Below, piece after piece: positions 1 through 12,169 of a stretch of DNA of 64,000 nt. Position numbers and translations under genes: made by a program. Origin of the DNA: Rhodeus uyekii (lineage: Eukaryota > Chordata > Actinopteri > Cypriniformes > Acheilognathidae); assembly GCA_037043235.1 (NCBI GenBank), contig JAWRVZ010000064.1, positions 3,384,501 through 3,448,500 of the forward strand, in the 5' to 3' direction. How positions within the stretch are numbered: the first letter of the stretch is position 1; each line of letters starts with the position of its first letter. Under the pieces are notes generated by a model that was not told the origin of the DNA, ran no database searches, and worked only from the letters and a program-made list of their open reading frames with translations.

Positions 1-879
1 AAATATTCATTGCTCAGTTACTGAAAAAAATGATGCAAACAACAACAAAACAAATATGTGTTTGTTTGTGTGAAAATGGCATGGTCTTCCAAGACACAGA
101 GGGAATGTGAGTCATCTCATTGGCAAAGCAACATGTTGGCTTTTGGTAGTTAGGACTGGTGTGTGAGTATGAATGGTCATCCATCTTTATATAGTGGCAT
201 ATGGTACAGATGTCATAGTGATTGTAGCCAATAAATGGATGTGCCAAAGAAGTGTAGTTTCATGGCTGTGTCCAAAGTCTCTTTCTCTCTAGTGGATCTA
301 TGAATACCAGCTGTGTCCAATCAGAGTAAAAGACAAAGGTCAATTCAATCCCCCACAGCATCACCTGCAGTTCACTTCCTGGCCGACATTCACCACATCA
401 CATTCTAGATTACTGGTACCCAGGAAAAGAAAAAGCCTTAAATGATGCCAATGACAGAGACTCTAATGAAGTTCGCATCGTCTCTAATTCATCTCACTAC
501 ACAATTTCATCAGATAAGTCATTTCTGTTGCTTGTTATAAGCTATAACACTACTCTATTATATTTAAAGTATATTTTCAATACTATGTATTCAATACTAT
601 TTCATTTAAAAACACATCAAATGAACTAAAATTAACCTAAACATAGAAAAAAATAGTTTAAATTGAATTTTGTTTATTTTTTACTCTTGAAAATTAGTGT
701 CATGGCAAATAGGAATGAGGTGGATCCAATAGCGAATGAAAAAGGGTTTAATGTTCAGATATGTGAACGCAAACAAACAAGGTCCACCTAGGGGGTAAAT
801 GGTCCAATTAAATCCAGGTGGTGCAGGGATACAATGGACAGCAGATGTGAGACGAGTGTGATGAATCCGCGTGAATGAT
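1..879. other. unassigned AT-rich DNA
   Basis: I see no exon-like frame, RNA gene or repeat that I recognise. The open frames here are short and show no protein motif. Confidence 0.5.
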
Positions 880-1034
880 ATATTTCTGCATTTGGCAGGT
901 GCTTTTATCCAAAGCGACTTATATTGCATTCAAGATAGACATTAACATTCTAATCAGTTCTTGCTTTGACTGTGAATCAAACCTAAGACCTTGGCGTTGC
1001 AAGTGCCACGCTCTACTGTTTGAGCTACAGGAAA
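880..1034 (-). mobile_element. tRNA-derived fish SINE, copy 1
   Basis: Read on the minus strand, this begins with a tRNA-like head (box A around TAGCTCAAACAGTAGAGC, box B around GGTCTTAGGTTTGATTC). It ends in the widespread fish SINE tail, seen on the plus strand as TTTATCCAAAGCGACTT next to GCATTTGGCAG. Two further copies lie at 12937-13065 and 25519-25671. It is a short non-coding retroposon. Box B has diverged from GGTTCGANTCC, so RNA polymerase III activity is doubtful. The tail assignment is firm; the family name (V-SINE/mermaid-like) is from memory. Confidence 0.8.
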
Positions 1035-3729
1035 GCTTACGCACGAATGATGGGAACAACAGGAACGTAGAACATGGGGAGACACAGGAAGCCGACGGGA
1101 CAGGAACATGGGACACAAGACAACAACCTGACAAACACAAGGTGGTTAGCAAGACTTAGTTAGTTATTCTTAGTTACTTACATCTTAATTAGATAATGTA
1201 AGTGATTGATTCAATGATTCCTTAATGATGACAATTATTTGATTTCTTACTGAATGAATCAGTGATTTTGTGATTCAATGATTCACTCAAAGACAGAGGC
1301 TTCGTCTTATCACGTAGTTATTTTGAGTAAATACTTAACTAAAAAAGTATTTTCTATACAATATGAATGTGTGTATTGATGTATGTTATGATGTACTATA
1401 TTCGCCCTGCTGTCATTATCATTTTTAGCATCAGCATCAGAATCTCTTCACTTCCATTCACAAATCCTCTACTGTGGACTCATGGGATAGTAAAGAGTCC
1501 ATGGAATGCACACTTATTGACAGAAGTAGTAGGTACAGATAATTCTATGCAAGCGCTTTGAGTGTCTATTATATAACTCTATGCAAATGTAAATAATTAT
1601 TATTATTAATTCAGACATGCTTCTTTTGTCACATGCTATTTTTTTACCTACTAAATAGTAGGGAATTATGGGATTTTGGATGGAGTCAGTCATATTAATA
1701 TTGAATGCATTCCAGAATGAATCAATGATTTCAAAAAAATCAAATGAGCGCATAATTCAATGACTCACCCATAGACAGCCACTTATCAAGATTAACAAGA
1801 TTTTTTCTTGTTAAAATTACACCCTTTGCAGTTAAATTTAACTTCTTCATATTCAAAATTGCTTCCTGTTTGCTACCTTAATTCAAAAGTAGAAGCAGAA
1901 TCGAATTCTGAAAGCTGACAGACTTCCACCAGCAAACTCCAAAAACAGTGTATCTGCATCAATGTGTTGTGTACACGCAGGTCTTCCATCACTCATCTGA
2001 CAAGGTTTATCAGCAACTGGAAAATATTGTGAAATCGGGCCAAGGCTAACCCTCTCTCTTTCCTTTGCATGGCGTGATGTTATCTCCAGCCCCATTCCAC
2101 CACTGCTATCTGAGTTATGGCCTGACTTTTTAGCCCTCTTAGCCCAACACTAATCCAGTCTGGAGATCTCTCATTGTTAGCTGAATGCAGGCATCTCTAC
2201 GCATGTCTGTCAGGTATCATATTGTGCGAATATCTCCTCTGTCTGTTTATCATCGTCTTTCCTGCACTGGATAGCCCACTGCAGGATATTCCCAGTAGCC
2301 AGTGAGAGTGAAATTACTCCACAGCGGAATAAGGTTAGAGCAGGTATTACACAGGATGTCAACATTAAATTTCACAACTTGATGCTGGTACATCAATGCA
2401 GTTTCTGTTGCATAATGGTAAAACAATGTTTAAATATATTTCTGAATCCCCTGTCAGACAAATTGTCATATGCTTAAAAAAAGCAATTTTTCAGCCAACG
2501 ATGAGAGATATGTCTGAGAGAAAGAACCGAAACCCCATATTTTGCTCATTCTTCTTAGCAAAACTGATTTGAGGTTGCCACTCATTTTTATGTGGTTTCT
2601 GGTGTATGTTTTAGGAGATTATTTTTTTGGGAAAATTGGATGGATGATATAAAGATAGAAAAACAAAAGAGCAAGAGATGTAGAATGCCTTTTAACCTTT
2701 TCTTTTTCATAATGACACAAAAAAAGCAAACAGCATTTTCGTTGTGAATTAAAGTAACTTAATTAGTGTGACATTGTCTCCACATAGAAAAGTTCTTGGT
2801 CCTGAATTTCAGCTGAAAATTTTATTGAAATTAAAATATGTTTAGAGAAGATTCTCCATTCTTGGTTATTTCTCCAGATCAGAGCTGTAGAAAAAGAATA
2901 AGAAAGAGAAAGAAAATGAGACAGGCAAAGCAAAACAGGGGGATGAAAAGGGGAAGAATAAATATAAAAGCGACATTTGCACCTTGCTAACTTTTCCTCT
3001 ACCAACTTTCACCTCCATAAGCACTTGATTAAATCACACACCCTGTGGCCTTCATTGCTCCACAGGAGGAAAGAAAATTACAAGGTATCCCTGGTGTGAG
3101 GTTTGGATTACTCCTGCCTATTAAAGCCCTCTACCGTCTTAGCACAATGGGATCAGAGAGCTGCTTGACCACAAGGTGTATAACCTAAATACTCCAACTC
3201 CAGCTGCTTAAAGAAAGAGAGTCACTAAATATGTTCACCACCAAAGGCTGGAGCAACAAGAAGCCAAGACAGAAAGATTGAACTGATCGTGGGACGAATA
3301 TAGGACAGGACCATCAATTACGATCCACACTGTTTGATGTGAAATGTATCCTCTGGTTTGATAGATCGTGCATAACGGTCTTGGAGTAAACAAATAATGA
3401 AATATAACAATGTGTGTGTTTTCAACTTGAAGTCATTTATTTCTTAAAGTATAAGCCATCTGTACAAGGCTGTTGAAAACTATTGCTCTGCTCAAATCCA
3501 AATCAAATTACAACCTTTCTTTCATTGCATATAAAGTACAACTTTCGACACGCTCCCTCTGCTTTCTAGAAAAATTGTATTTTTTCTTTATATTTATTGT
3601 AAAGAATGCTTACTAATCACTATTCAGCCTGGACCTGTGGTATGTTTTCTGAAAACTTTCATGCAATGCATTAAATCTGATAATAATAGAAAAAAAAAGT
3701 AATTAACCACTTTGTGTTACAAGTGAAGT
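1035..3729. other. unassigned intergenic or intronic DNA
   Basis: No gene or recognised mobile element. Degenerate blocks rich in TGATTCAATGATTC occur near 1205-1290 and 1700-1770 and look like one diverged low-order repeat. A purine-rich stretch lies near 2885-2960. Confidence 0.45.
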
Positions 3730-4066
3730 TGTGGTGCGATGCGGAAACAGGCGAGGAGAAGCAGCACTTCAATAAACACAGGTTTATTGGCACTCACGGA
3801 AAACAAAAGGACTGAAAAACAAACTCAATACGGCACTTGTTGTGCAAACACTCGGGAACTCTCTGAAAAAGAAACTCAAAACTAGGAACACATCCACACA
3901 CGGAAAGTAGACTACACAGTTTCAACAATCGACGCTCACATGGGGACACGGGAGGTAATTTAACCAGAACACATATTAGGAACACCTGTAGGACTAGACA
4001 AGGTAAGTGATTAACATAACAGGTGATATGAGGACACAGACAGGACCCGGAAGTGGAATATGAGAC
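3730..4066 (-). mobile_element. Gypsy-type LTR, probably solo
   Basis: On the minus strand it starts TGTCTCATA and ends CACCACA, with the TG...CA ends expected of an LTR. It shares the phrase CACTTCCGGGTCCTGT with the LTR at 58110-58416, has an AATAAA-type polyadenylation signal near its end (plus strand TTTATTGG near 3782), and carries the GCAC-loop-GTGC stem (3833-3845) seen in related copies. No internal coding region is attached and no clear 5-bp target duplication is visible, so the edges are approximate. Confidence 0.6.
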
Positions 4067-4138
4067 AGTTTTGATGGTATAATTTTAAGTTTGGTGCAGA
4101 TTTAAAGCAGATATGTACCACAGTTAACAGATGCTATA

Positions 4139-4450
4139 CAGTGATCCCTCGTTTATTGTGGTTAATGAGGACAGGAAACCCCACGCGATAGGTGAAAATC
4201 TGCAAAGTAGGATCAGCCAATCAGCTCACGGGATACATCCACTCATGCTCTCATTCGTCAGTCTCGCGCCGGGAACCAATCATGTGTCTTGTCTGAGTGC
4301 CCGTGGGTGTGTACAAAGCCTCTGAGAGAGTTTCTCTCTTTGTCTGGCATCCTGGGAAACTATTTCTCTCGCACATGCTACAAACACTCTCTTGCACATA
4401 GAACAAAAACTACAAAAAACTAAATATATATGTTTTGACATTCTACAGAA
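4139..4450 (+). mobile_element. pogo/Tigger-type element, one end
   Basis: A terminus CAGTGATCCCTCGTTTATTG directly follows a TA dinucleotide (4137-4138). This start and the internal phrase CGATAGGTGAAAATCTGC are typical of Tigger-like elements in fish. The matching opposite terminus is not visible nearby, so the element is truncated or badly decayed; the right edge is a guess. No transposase frame is present. Confidence 0.65.
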
Positions 4451-5474
4451 CTACAAAACAAAATGTTTTAAATGTACAAAATTATATACATTCATAATTA
4501 TAAATACACAATTTTAATAAAGGCTCACTTACACTGCTTGTTCATACACACCTTTATAAACACAAATCTAATTACACGTGCACAAGCAACATACAGAGCA
4601 AAACATTTGTTTCTGGAGTCCTTTACAGCATGTAAGGTTTGCATACAGAGGCACAAAATGGTTCACTGAGAGTCATGCTCATGAGATTCCCATACAAAAC
4701 TCATTTATATGTATACTCATTTGCAAGTATATAGCATACTGACAAACAAGAATGGGTTACAAGAAACCATACAGCCCTCTAGCCAAACAACTAACTCATT
4801 GGAGAAAACAGCGGAAAAACATCCATCGCAATTCATCCTAGAAAGGCCCCAGCTTCCGTTTTTACAAGAGCACATCCTCCCAGGGACCATCGGCCACAAA
4901 CACAGCAGGAGAAATATGGAAAGGGTCCACTGACTGTATGCTTATTTAAATGAGTAGAGGTGCAGTGGCAATGTTTGATGAGAGACTGGGTTTTCAAATG
5001 AGCTCCATTTTCAAATGTCTATTTATTCGCTTTTTTACTTGCTCTGTCCCTTCTATAATCGGACTTATTTGACAAGTAGCTGCAGTTAATTTAATAATAT
5101 GAATTTCTAATTGTATGAGTTTCTTAAGAATTTGCAATCTGTCTCTTATCGCTACTAAAAGAACCAGCTTAAACCACAGTGAATTTTCATTACGGTCCAG
5201 ACTTATCTTGAAACCAGCATAGTTTTGTAAATCAATTGGATTTTGAATGCAGTTGTTTTAAGGGAAAACCCCCCACTACATAACTTAACCAACAGGTTCT
5301 ACCACAAAAAAAGAAATGTAAAATATTTGAAAAGTGTTTTTCCCCTTCTCCTGATCGTGTCTTATCTCGCCTACAGAGAGTGAGTCAGAACTCAGTGTCA
5401 AGTTAGAATATTTTAGAAATGCTATTTAAGATTGTGGATAGCTCATATGACTACAATACACTACACTAAATAAA
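4451..5474. other. unassigned AT-rich DNA
   Basis: Nothing recognised. The short open frames near 4470-4930 show no family motif. Confidence 0.5.
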
Positions 5475-5600
5475 GCTTTTTTTGGCATCTATGGTTCGAT
5501 GAAGAGACTTTGACATCCATAGACCCTTTTCACTGTACAAAAGGCTTTTTATAGAGGAACTAATGTTCTTTACCACTTAAAATTTCATCAGATAATCCTG
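5475..5600 (+). repeat. cyprinid short repeat, AAGGTTCTT type
   Basis: Phrases such as GGCATCTATGGTTCGATGAAG, read in pieces, and CTGTACAAAAGGCTTTTTATAG match a short dispersed repeat that I know as abundant in cyprinid genomes. A second diverged copy lies at 34523-34642. It is non-coding. Confidence 0.5.
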
Positions 5601-7211
5601 AAAAAGTATTTCCACAAAAAATATTACACAACTGTTCTCTACATTGATAAATAAAAAAAAATATTTTAACTTGTAATACTATTTCACAACATGACTGTTG
5701 TTACTTATGATTTTTGAACAACTGCAGCCTTGGTGAGTGTAGAACCTCAAACTTTTGAAGGGTTGTGTATGTAAAACCAAATCACATAAAATGTCTTTAC
5801 ATAATGCAAAACCTTTGGGATACAACAGTGCTAGTGGGACAGTGCACCATAAGGCCCCTTCATAAATAAACAAAGAACAAATGAGACACCAAACCATTGA
5901 TTCTTTGTTGAATAAATGTTTTTCTGACTGTGTCCAATAAGGAGTTTTTGACTCGTTAACAAATACTGCAGGTTTCTGAAACCTCACTGCAAGTCTATTA
6001 TTATGGAGTTGGATTCATGGATGGATGCATGTCAAATCAGTTCTGCTACATTACAGTGTAAAAAAAAAGGTGAAAACCAAATTTTAACATTCCTAAAAAT
6101 GTTAAGCATTGCATTAACATTTTAAATCCTGAAACCCTGTACTAGCACAGAAGCTCCCTTTGGTTCCCTTTAACTGCGTGCTTTCCCGCTGATGGGGTTA
6201 TGACTTCATTAAAACTGAACAAAGATCGTAAAAAGCAGACATACAAATTATGCTCCATTTAGTACAGCAAAATGACTCACATAAAAGCAAATCAGTGTTG
6301 TACTACTATTGGATTTACTGGGACACAAAGGAAGTTTCACCTGAACTAGAACCATCTTTTAGATGGGCATTAATTAACCAAGAAAGAGAAAAAATATTTC
6401 ATCAGAGCGTAATAACATGATTTTTCGCAATATTTATTGAATGTATTAAATTACCATGTTGAGGAGTTTAGAAAGAATATAATTTCACATCAATGAGTCA
6501 GCCACTCTGAGATACTGCAAGTGTATGATTTGAAACAAATTAAACACCAGTGCACAGATAATTTTTGACAACTCAAAACAGTGGAGTAAAATGACATGCT
6601 TGGTGCTGATGAAAAGCACATTTTGTCAGCCATTATGACGGTCACAATCAGCCACGGGGAACATGGCAGTGCATTAGCACTTCTTATAAACAAATCCGTA
6701 AACAAGTCAGTAATCTACAACGAGCTAAGATGCCCATATTGTGAGTAACAGTTTTAAAGCAAAACTCTGCCAGAATCCATAAAAAAACTGTAAAAAATTA
6801 TTTGTGTCAAGTTTAAGTGTGCATCTCCAATTGGTGTTCACATTAACAATGATTAAATTGTTGTTCAGAGGTTCACGTCACATGCTGTTAGTTGTTGGTA
6901 AGTGTTTCTACATGATTGCAATATCTACATCAGTCATTGGATCAGTCTGCACTCCCATTGGTAGTCACCACATAGTGTCTCTGTGCAGTTGCATAAACTT
7001 AAACTGCATAACTTTGTTGAATCACCAATAGTTGATTTGAAATTCATGACTTTCAGTTTGTTTTCAAATCCCTGTTATTTTGAACCCTGTTACATTTTGA
7101 ATCCTTTACTATTAGAAGATAGTTACATTGAAATTGCTTTCTTTTCTCAAAGCACTTTACAAATGTGGGGTTGGGAATCTCCTCAATTTAATTATACTGT
7201 ACATTAATCTC
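5601..7211. other. unassigned DNA
   Basis: No gene, RNA or recognised mobile element. Open frames are short and featureless. Confidence 0.5.
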
Positions 7212-7560
7212 TGTCACAGTCTTGTCTCGTTATTCACATCTGGGTCCCTTTATGTATCTTCCAGGTCCTTCACGCTCCTTTCTGTGTCTAATCACGCTCT
7301 TAAGTCTCGTCAGCTGTTTCCCATCCAGTGTTTGTCATTAAATACCCTCCTCTGTTCCTTTGTCTTGGTCGGTTGTAAACGTTTTGGTCCTATCATAGCC
7401 GTGTTTAATACGAGTGTGGATGTTCTTAAGTTTTCAGAGTTCTCCAGGTTTGCACTAATAAGTGCTGTTTTCGTTTTTGGAATAAAGAGATTTCAGTTTG
7501 GATCTTGTTCTCCTCCTCCTGTCTCTGCATCGCACTCGTTCCCCGTTGTTAAAGTGTACA
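7212..7560 (+). mobile_element. Gypsy-type LTR, plus orientation
   Basis: Starts TGTCACAGTCTTGTCTCG, the same opening as the LTR-like segment at 37537. It has an AATAAAGAG polyadenylation-type signal near 7480, and ends near TGTACA. It carries the hairpin GCACT-AATA-AGTGC at 7452-7465. No gag or pol sequence adjoins it, so it is probably a solo LTR. The 3' edge is approximate. Confidence 0.6.
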
Positions 7561-7564
7561 AATA

Positions 7565-7680
7565 AATTCTGTGTTCTCAAGGTCTAGTGGGATTGCAGTT
7601 TTAGGGGATAGAATATATAGTTAGGACAGTATAACAATCATTATCTCTATGGAAAGACCCTGTGTGTATTTAGAGTCTTA
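7565..7680 (+). repeat. fragment of GTCCCCATAAGGATA-type repeat
   Basis: GGGGATAGAATATATAG followed by a region ending CTATGGAAAGACC resembles the distal part of the repeat found more fully at 36968-37152. Short, non-coding and diverged. Confidence 0.45.
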
Positions 7681-9169
7681 TTGTGCTACCCAGAATTATT
7701 TTGATATTATTGTAGCATGTATTCATATTTTTAACTTTTATTATTATATGTTCAGTTTTCATTTTATATTTCATGTTTTATTAAGCTCATGTGCTTAGTT
7801 TTTTTATTTTTTTATTAGCTTTAATGTATTTTTTTAGTACAGGTTTGGTTTTTGTAATTTTAGTGTTAGTTAATAGTAGTTGATGACACTGAAACCTTCA
7901 TTCCCTAAGAATTTCCACAATGCACCTTAAAACCAGGGTCCATTAGCTGCTCACTGCATTACAAAAAAATATCTTCAGTTGCTCAAGTCAACAGAAATGG
8001 AAGGCAAGCTTCATATGGAAGACATATTTCATGATAAAATGACAGTTAAAACGATCACACCAGAAGATGTTACATTATATGATGTTACTATGATAGAGTA
8101 CAGTGATGTCTTGATGTGCAAATGTATCATTAGTGTCCCAATGTGGATCCCAAAGCCGAAGTTTGCATTAAAAAAATACTGATTGGAGACCTTAGTAATT
8201 ATACATTGAATAGTTTAATACGTTTTCTTCAACTACTGCTTGAAAGATCCAATAATACCATTGAATGAGGTTCTGTTCATGTTTAATGTCCTTTATTCTA
8301 GCCTTTGTAAAAGTGTGAATATCTCTTTACCTGTGGATTTAAATGGAGAGTGTGAAGTATAGACAGAGACCATTTGTGAGAGCAAAGACCTGACAATGTC
8401 CCTAAACAGGGGGTCCCAAGGTTAGTCTACTTACAAGCGAAGGTTTGGACATGCCAAGTAATTTCGAGTGCTAACACAAGAGCTTACAGATGAGAGGCAA
8501 ACAGGCAAGCACTTTGGGGCCAGGCAGTGTGGTTCGGTCCCCGGCGCAGTATCGATCGGTTGAAATCTCATCACTCTACCTTTTGAAGTAGTTAAGAGCA
8601 GCCTCGTCTGCCACAATTGGATGTGGGGATTGGATTTCTCCCAGGTCACCCATGGTTATTTTTAGGGCGGTGAGAAATTCTGTCTCCACCGCACTCAACA
8701 ACACATACACAATATGCATTTCTGAAAGGAATAAAAATTTTATTGCACAAGATCGAGATGCATAGTAGCCAGAATATTCTACACGTGTGCTTAGCTGCTA
8801 GTTCATAAATGGATGGATGCATCTACATACAAAACACAAAAATCCAGTAATCCAAATCCAAAATCCAGCTCAAACATGAACCGCCTGGGGTCAGTGGAGC
8901 TGCGAGTGTGACCATCACTGTTTTTTTTTATTTAGTGTGAAAGAAGCTGATGATTACTTAGCTGATACTCTGATGATTTTGATCATATTTTTTTATTTCG
9001 ATTTTGATCATTCTAAACAGTTAAGTGTCTACTTTAATTTGTGTATCCTCACAATAAACAACAAAATGTTGTATTGTTGGTCAAATAAAGAAAACAAACA
9101 GAATGCATGTTCTGCCGTCTCTCTCACAGTGAATTCCATTCGGAAATGTGTCAGAAAATGAACTGTAAC
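7681..9169. other. unassigned DNA
   Basis: Nothing recognised. A GC-richer block at about 8440-8690 resembles no family that I can name. Confidence 0.45.
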
Positions 9170-9173
9170 TTAA

Positions 9174-9760
9174 GGCCCAGTCACACAGCGAAAACGCATG
9201 AAGAACGCATGAACACACTCGTTTCTGCGCGGAGTGTGCGCCATATGTGTAATTCGTCAGTGGAACAAACGAGGACCGTCAGTGATTGTTAGTGGATGTG
9301 CGTCGAAGGTGGTTGTTGCGTGATTTTGAGTTTTGAACGATTCAAAAAATTTTCGTTTAAAAAAAAAAAAGTGCGTTATTCATGAGTCGGTGTGCGTAGT
9401 TTATGCGTGACACGCATCGGCCGTCAGTGCTTATGCGTTGGAACTGGTTCGAAAGCGCGCACGTCCACGTCCGTCCACTGACGCCCCACCTTCATATCAC
9501 GCATGAACCGCGCACATATCACGGTCATTCCACTGACATCCACTGACATCCACTGACAATGTGGATTCTGAAGGTGCTTGTACGTGGAACGTTCGCGAAG
9601 CGTGCGTGTTTGGACGCGTTCTGCCAGTGATTCATGCGTCGGGCGTGCGTGGAATGTTCGTGGAATACTTTGGTCAATTTCTCGACGCACAAGCACTCAC
9701 AAACCCAATCTGTGCGTTATTCGTGCGTTCTTCATGCGTTTTCGGCTGTGTGACTGGGCC
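9174..9760. mobile_element. 587-bp TTAA-flanked inverted-repeat element, copy 1
   Basis: The left end GGCCCAGTCACACAGC follows TTAA at 9170-9173; the right end is its reverse complement and precedes TTTA at 9761-9764. The inverted repeats extend about 40 bp with a single 1-base difference in length and few mismatches. The interior is CpG-rich (many GCGT and ACGC words), unlike its surroundings, and encodes no recognisable transposase. A TTAA-like target site points to a Kolobok- or piggyBac-type non-autonomous element; which one is unresolved. An inverted partial copy lies at 30915-31175. Confidence 0.8.
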
Positions 9761-9764
9761 TTTA

Positions 9765-10529
9765 GCAAATAGTCCACTCATTCATGAGAGATATGTCTTT
9801 AGAAAGCTTGAAGCGTTTACCTTTAAATTAATTCATTTCATAAACAAATATTCTCTGTTTATGTAATCCATATGACACCAGCAAAAGGTAAAATCCTCCC
9901 CTTTTGACCTCATTATTTTTAATGTGACCACACTAACACGCTGCACAGCCAAGGGAGCCCTGCTAAACTGTAGATATCCCATCACCTGAAATCAAAGCAC
10001 CAAATTTCATCATTCCTTTGCTTTTTATAGAGTTTGAAGATATGCTGTGAGGACTAAACCTTTTTTACCTCAGAAGAAGAACACAATTGCGTTAGTAAGC
10101 CATTTGTACACATTTTAGTGATTTATAACAAGTAACTTGTACACATTTTGGTAGCTGAACTATTGATAGAATACATTATGTAAAAGCGATGGAAGCATGT
10201 TGATACATGACATAGAGACAGATAGGCAACCTTCCAATGCTAAATAAAATAAATGTGTGACACTTGGGTGATGTTATGCTCTATAATAGAAACCGAATAA
10301 AAGTAATATGAGTGTTACATGATGAATTTTTAACATGATGAATATTAGAATGTTTCGACATGTTTACTGTGAAATACTGTGCTCGTGGATAATTTCTCAA
10401 GCATAGATGTTTATAAAGTCCAAAACAATAATGTTTAACAAAGTCAATGGTCTATGTAACCACTCTGTGTTTGAATGTGCTTTTGAAACTCCTCCTAAGA
10501 CTCAGCTTAAAAAGAACAGAGCTCTTCAC
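9765..10529. other. unassigned AT-rich DNA
   Basis: No gene or recognised repeat. Confidence 0.5.
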
Positions 10530-10533
10530 TATT

Positions 10534-11010
10534 ATGGCGGAACAGACGTTTGTGCATTGTCCTTCTCCCTGTCCTCGTTTTATTACGGGTGGAGAAACAC
10601 ATCCACTTTGTGTTGTCTGTATGGGAGCAAAGCATGCACAGGGTGCAGACTGTGTTCACTGTGGCCAGCTCCTGCTATGTTCGATCTGACCCTGCCTGGC
10701 GGAATTCAATGATACTCCCCAGGGCTCGGGTTGTTTGTGTCTATATCTATGTTTACAGGTCTATTATCTAGGTTTGTCTGGACTCGGAAGCAAGCTCGAG
10801 GGCGGTTCCGACCATGCAGAGGCTCCGTCGCTGCAACTATCCAGCTCTGAGAAGTTGAAAGTTGTTAGCGTTGAGGCCGGAGAGTAGGATTCGCCACCCT
10901 CCTCCCCAGCTTATGAGGAGCTCCTCAAGGTAGTGACTCACACTTTCTCACGGCTTAATATCGCGTGGACATCTGAGACCAGGAGCATTCATCCTAAAAA
11001 GACTAAACTG
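10534..11010 (+). pseudogene. DIRS-type ORF1 (gag-like) remnant
   Basis: A frame from the ATG at 10534 runs 51 codons to a TGA at 10687. It holds three cysteine clusters (C9 and C13, C28xxC31, C42xxC45) around FITGGETHPLC, VVCMGAKHAQ and CVHCGQ. This arrangement is typical of the ORF1 N-terminus of fish DIRS retroelements. Downstream, the phrase SPPSSPAYEELLKVVTHTF (about 10893-10947) matches a conserved later part of the same ORF1. Several stops and frame changes separate the pieces, so it is dead. The tandem units at 11050-11420 continue the same element. The function named is that of the family: a structural, nucleic-acid-binding protein. Confidence 0.7.
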
Positions 11011-11049
11011 GACTAACAGTATCTGCCAGCGTGGATAAACCTATGAACC

Positions 11050-11420
11050 TCTGTTTTCGAGAGGTTTCAGGAGGCCGCTAAGCAGTGATATTGAGTGTTC
11101 AGCACTCTGTGAGGCCTTTGTGGTATACTTACTTTTTGTGGTTGGCCTCCTTTCACGATGCAAGGTATTCTGCTGAGTCCTCTGCTCACCTGAGCTCCAG
11201 ACAGACCATGACATAAAGAGTTCAGCCCTCTGTGAGGCTGCCTTGGTTAACTGCATTTAAGGTTGAGTATGGTTGACCTCCTCTCACTATAGTGAGTTGT
11301 TTTGCCAGTCGTCTAATCACCTGAACTCCAACTAGTCAGTGACATCAAGTGCTCATCCCTCAGTGAGGCTGCCTTGGTTAACTGCATTTAAGGTTGATTA
11401 TAGTTGGCCTCCTCTCGCTT
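11050..11420 (+). repeat. three tandem units of about 125 bp
   Basis: The phrase TCAGCACTCTGTGAGG and its variants recur at about 11093, 11216 and 11347, each followed by TTGGCCTCCT-type sequence and then a CACCTGAGCTCCA-type phrase. The second and third units also share TTGGTTAACTGCATTTAAGG. I remember similar repeat units within cyprinid DIRS elements, so this is probably the continuation of the ORF1 remnant upstream. Confidence 0.65.
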
Positions 11421-11426
11421 TAGATA

Positions 11427-11610
11427 CTGTCATGGCCAAAATTGCAGCCACCCCTGAATTTTTTTTCCAGAAAATCAAGTATTGCTGACAGAAATGCATT
11501 GCATTAACACATTTAGCTATACACCTGTTTATTCCCTTTGTGTGTATTGGAACAAAACAAACAAAGGAGGAAAAAAGCAAAATTGACAATTTCACACTAA
11601 ACTCCAAAAA
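11427..11610 (+). mobile_element. Tc1-type element, 5' end only
   Basis: After TA (11425-11426) the sequence CTGTCATGGCCAAAATTGC and the following TTCCAGAAAATCAAGTATT match the well-known end of a fish Tc1 family. It breaks off after CACTAAACTCCAAAAA, before any transposase sequence. It cuts into or abuts the DIRS tandem units on its left. Confidence 0.7.
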
Positions 11611-11614
11611 GATA

Positions 11615-12155
11615 CTCTTTTTGTTTCTGTCTTGTGTTGTCTACTGTTCTGTATCTGTCTTGTTCTTGTCTTGTTTCCGGTATTCCTCGTTAGGGACGCC
11701 AGGTAGGGACACCCGTTTGAGGGGGGATACTGTAAGGGTCTGGCACATTCAATCTAGTTATTTCTTGGTTTTTGTGACCAAGCTCTGACACTCCCGTAAT
11801 GTCTTGTCTTTTTGTGATCTTTCCTGTCCATGTGATCTGTCTTGTGTACATTCATGCTTCGTGCTTTTGTCTTCTGTTATGAGCGCAATGAGATGAATGT
11901 TTACGGTTCTGTTTTCACTGGCTGCTCATTATTGGTAAGTTTGCCCAACCTGTCTTCCCTCATTACCTGCCCTGTTTTTTCCCCATTTATACTCCCAGTC
12001 TTTGCTGTACTGTGCAATTTCATTATCAGTTTTTTCGTTTAAGTCAAGTCGTGTCAAGTCTGATTTCCCCCACGGGGTAGTTTTGTTTGAGTTTCTTCAT
12101 TTTTTATAAAAGCCTAATTCCTCCTTTAAATTGAGTCCTAGCATCTCTCCAGTAA
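11615..12155 (+). mobile_element. Gypsy-type 3' end plus LTR
   Basis: A purine tract GAGGGGGGATAC (11719-11730) sits just before TGTAAGGGTCTGGCAC (from 11731). This is the usual arrangement of polypurine tract and 3' LTR start in fish Ty3/Gypsy elements. The LTR appears to run to about 12155, with a degraded polyadenylation region near 12108-12150. Only the last stretch of the internal region is present upstream. The right edge is uncertain because an L2-like fragment follows directly. Confidence 0.6.
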
Positions 12156-12169
12156 ATGAAGAAACTTTA

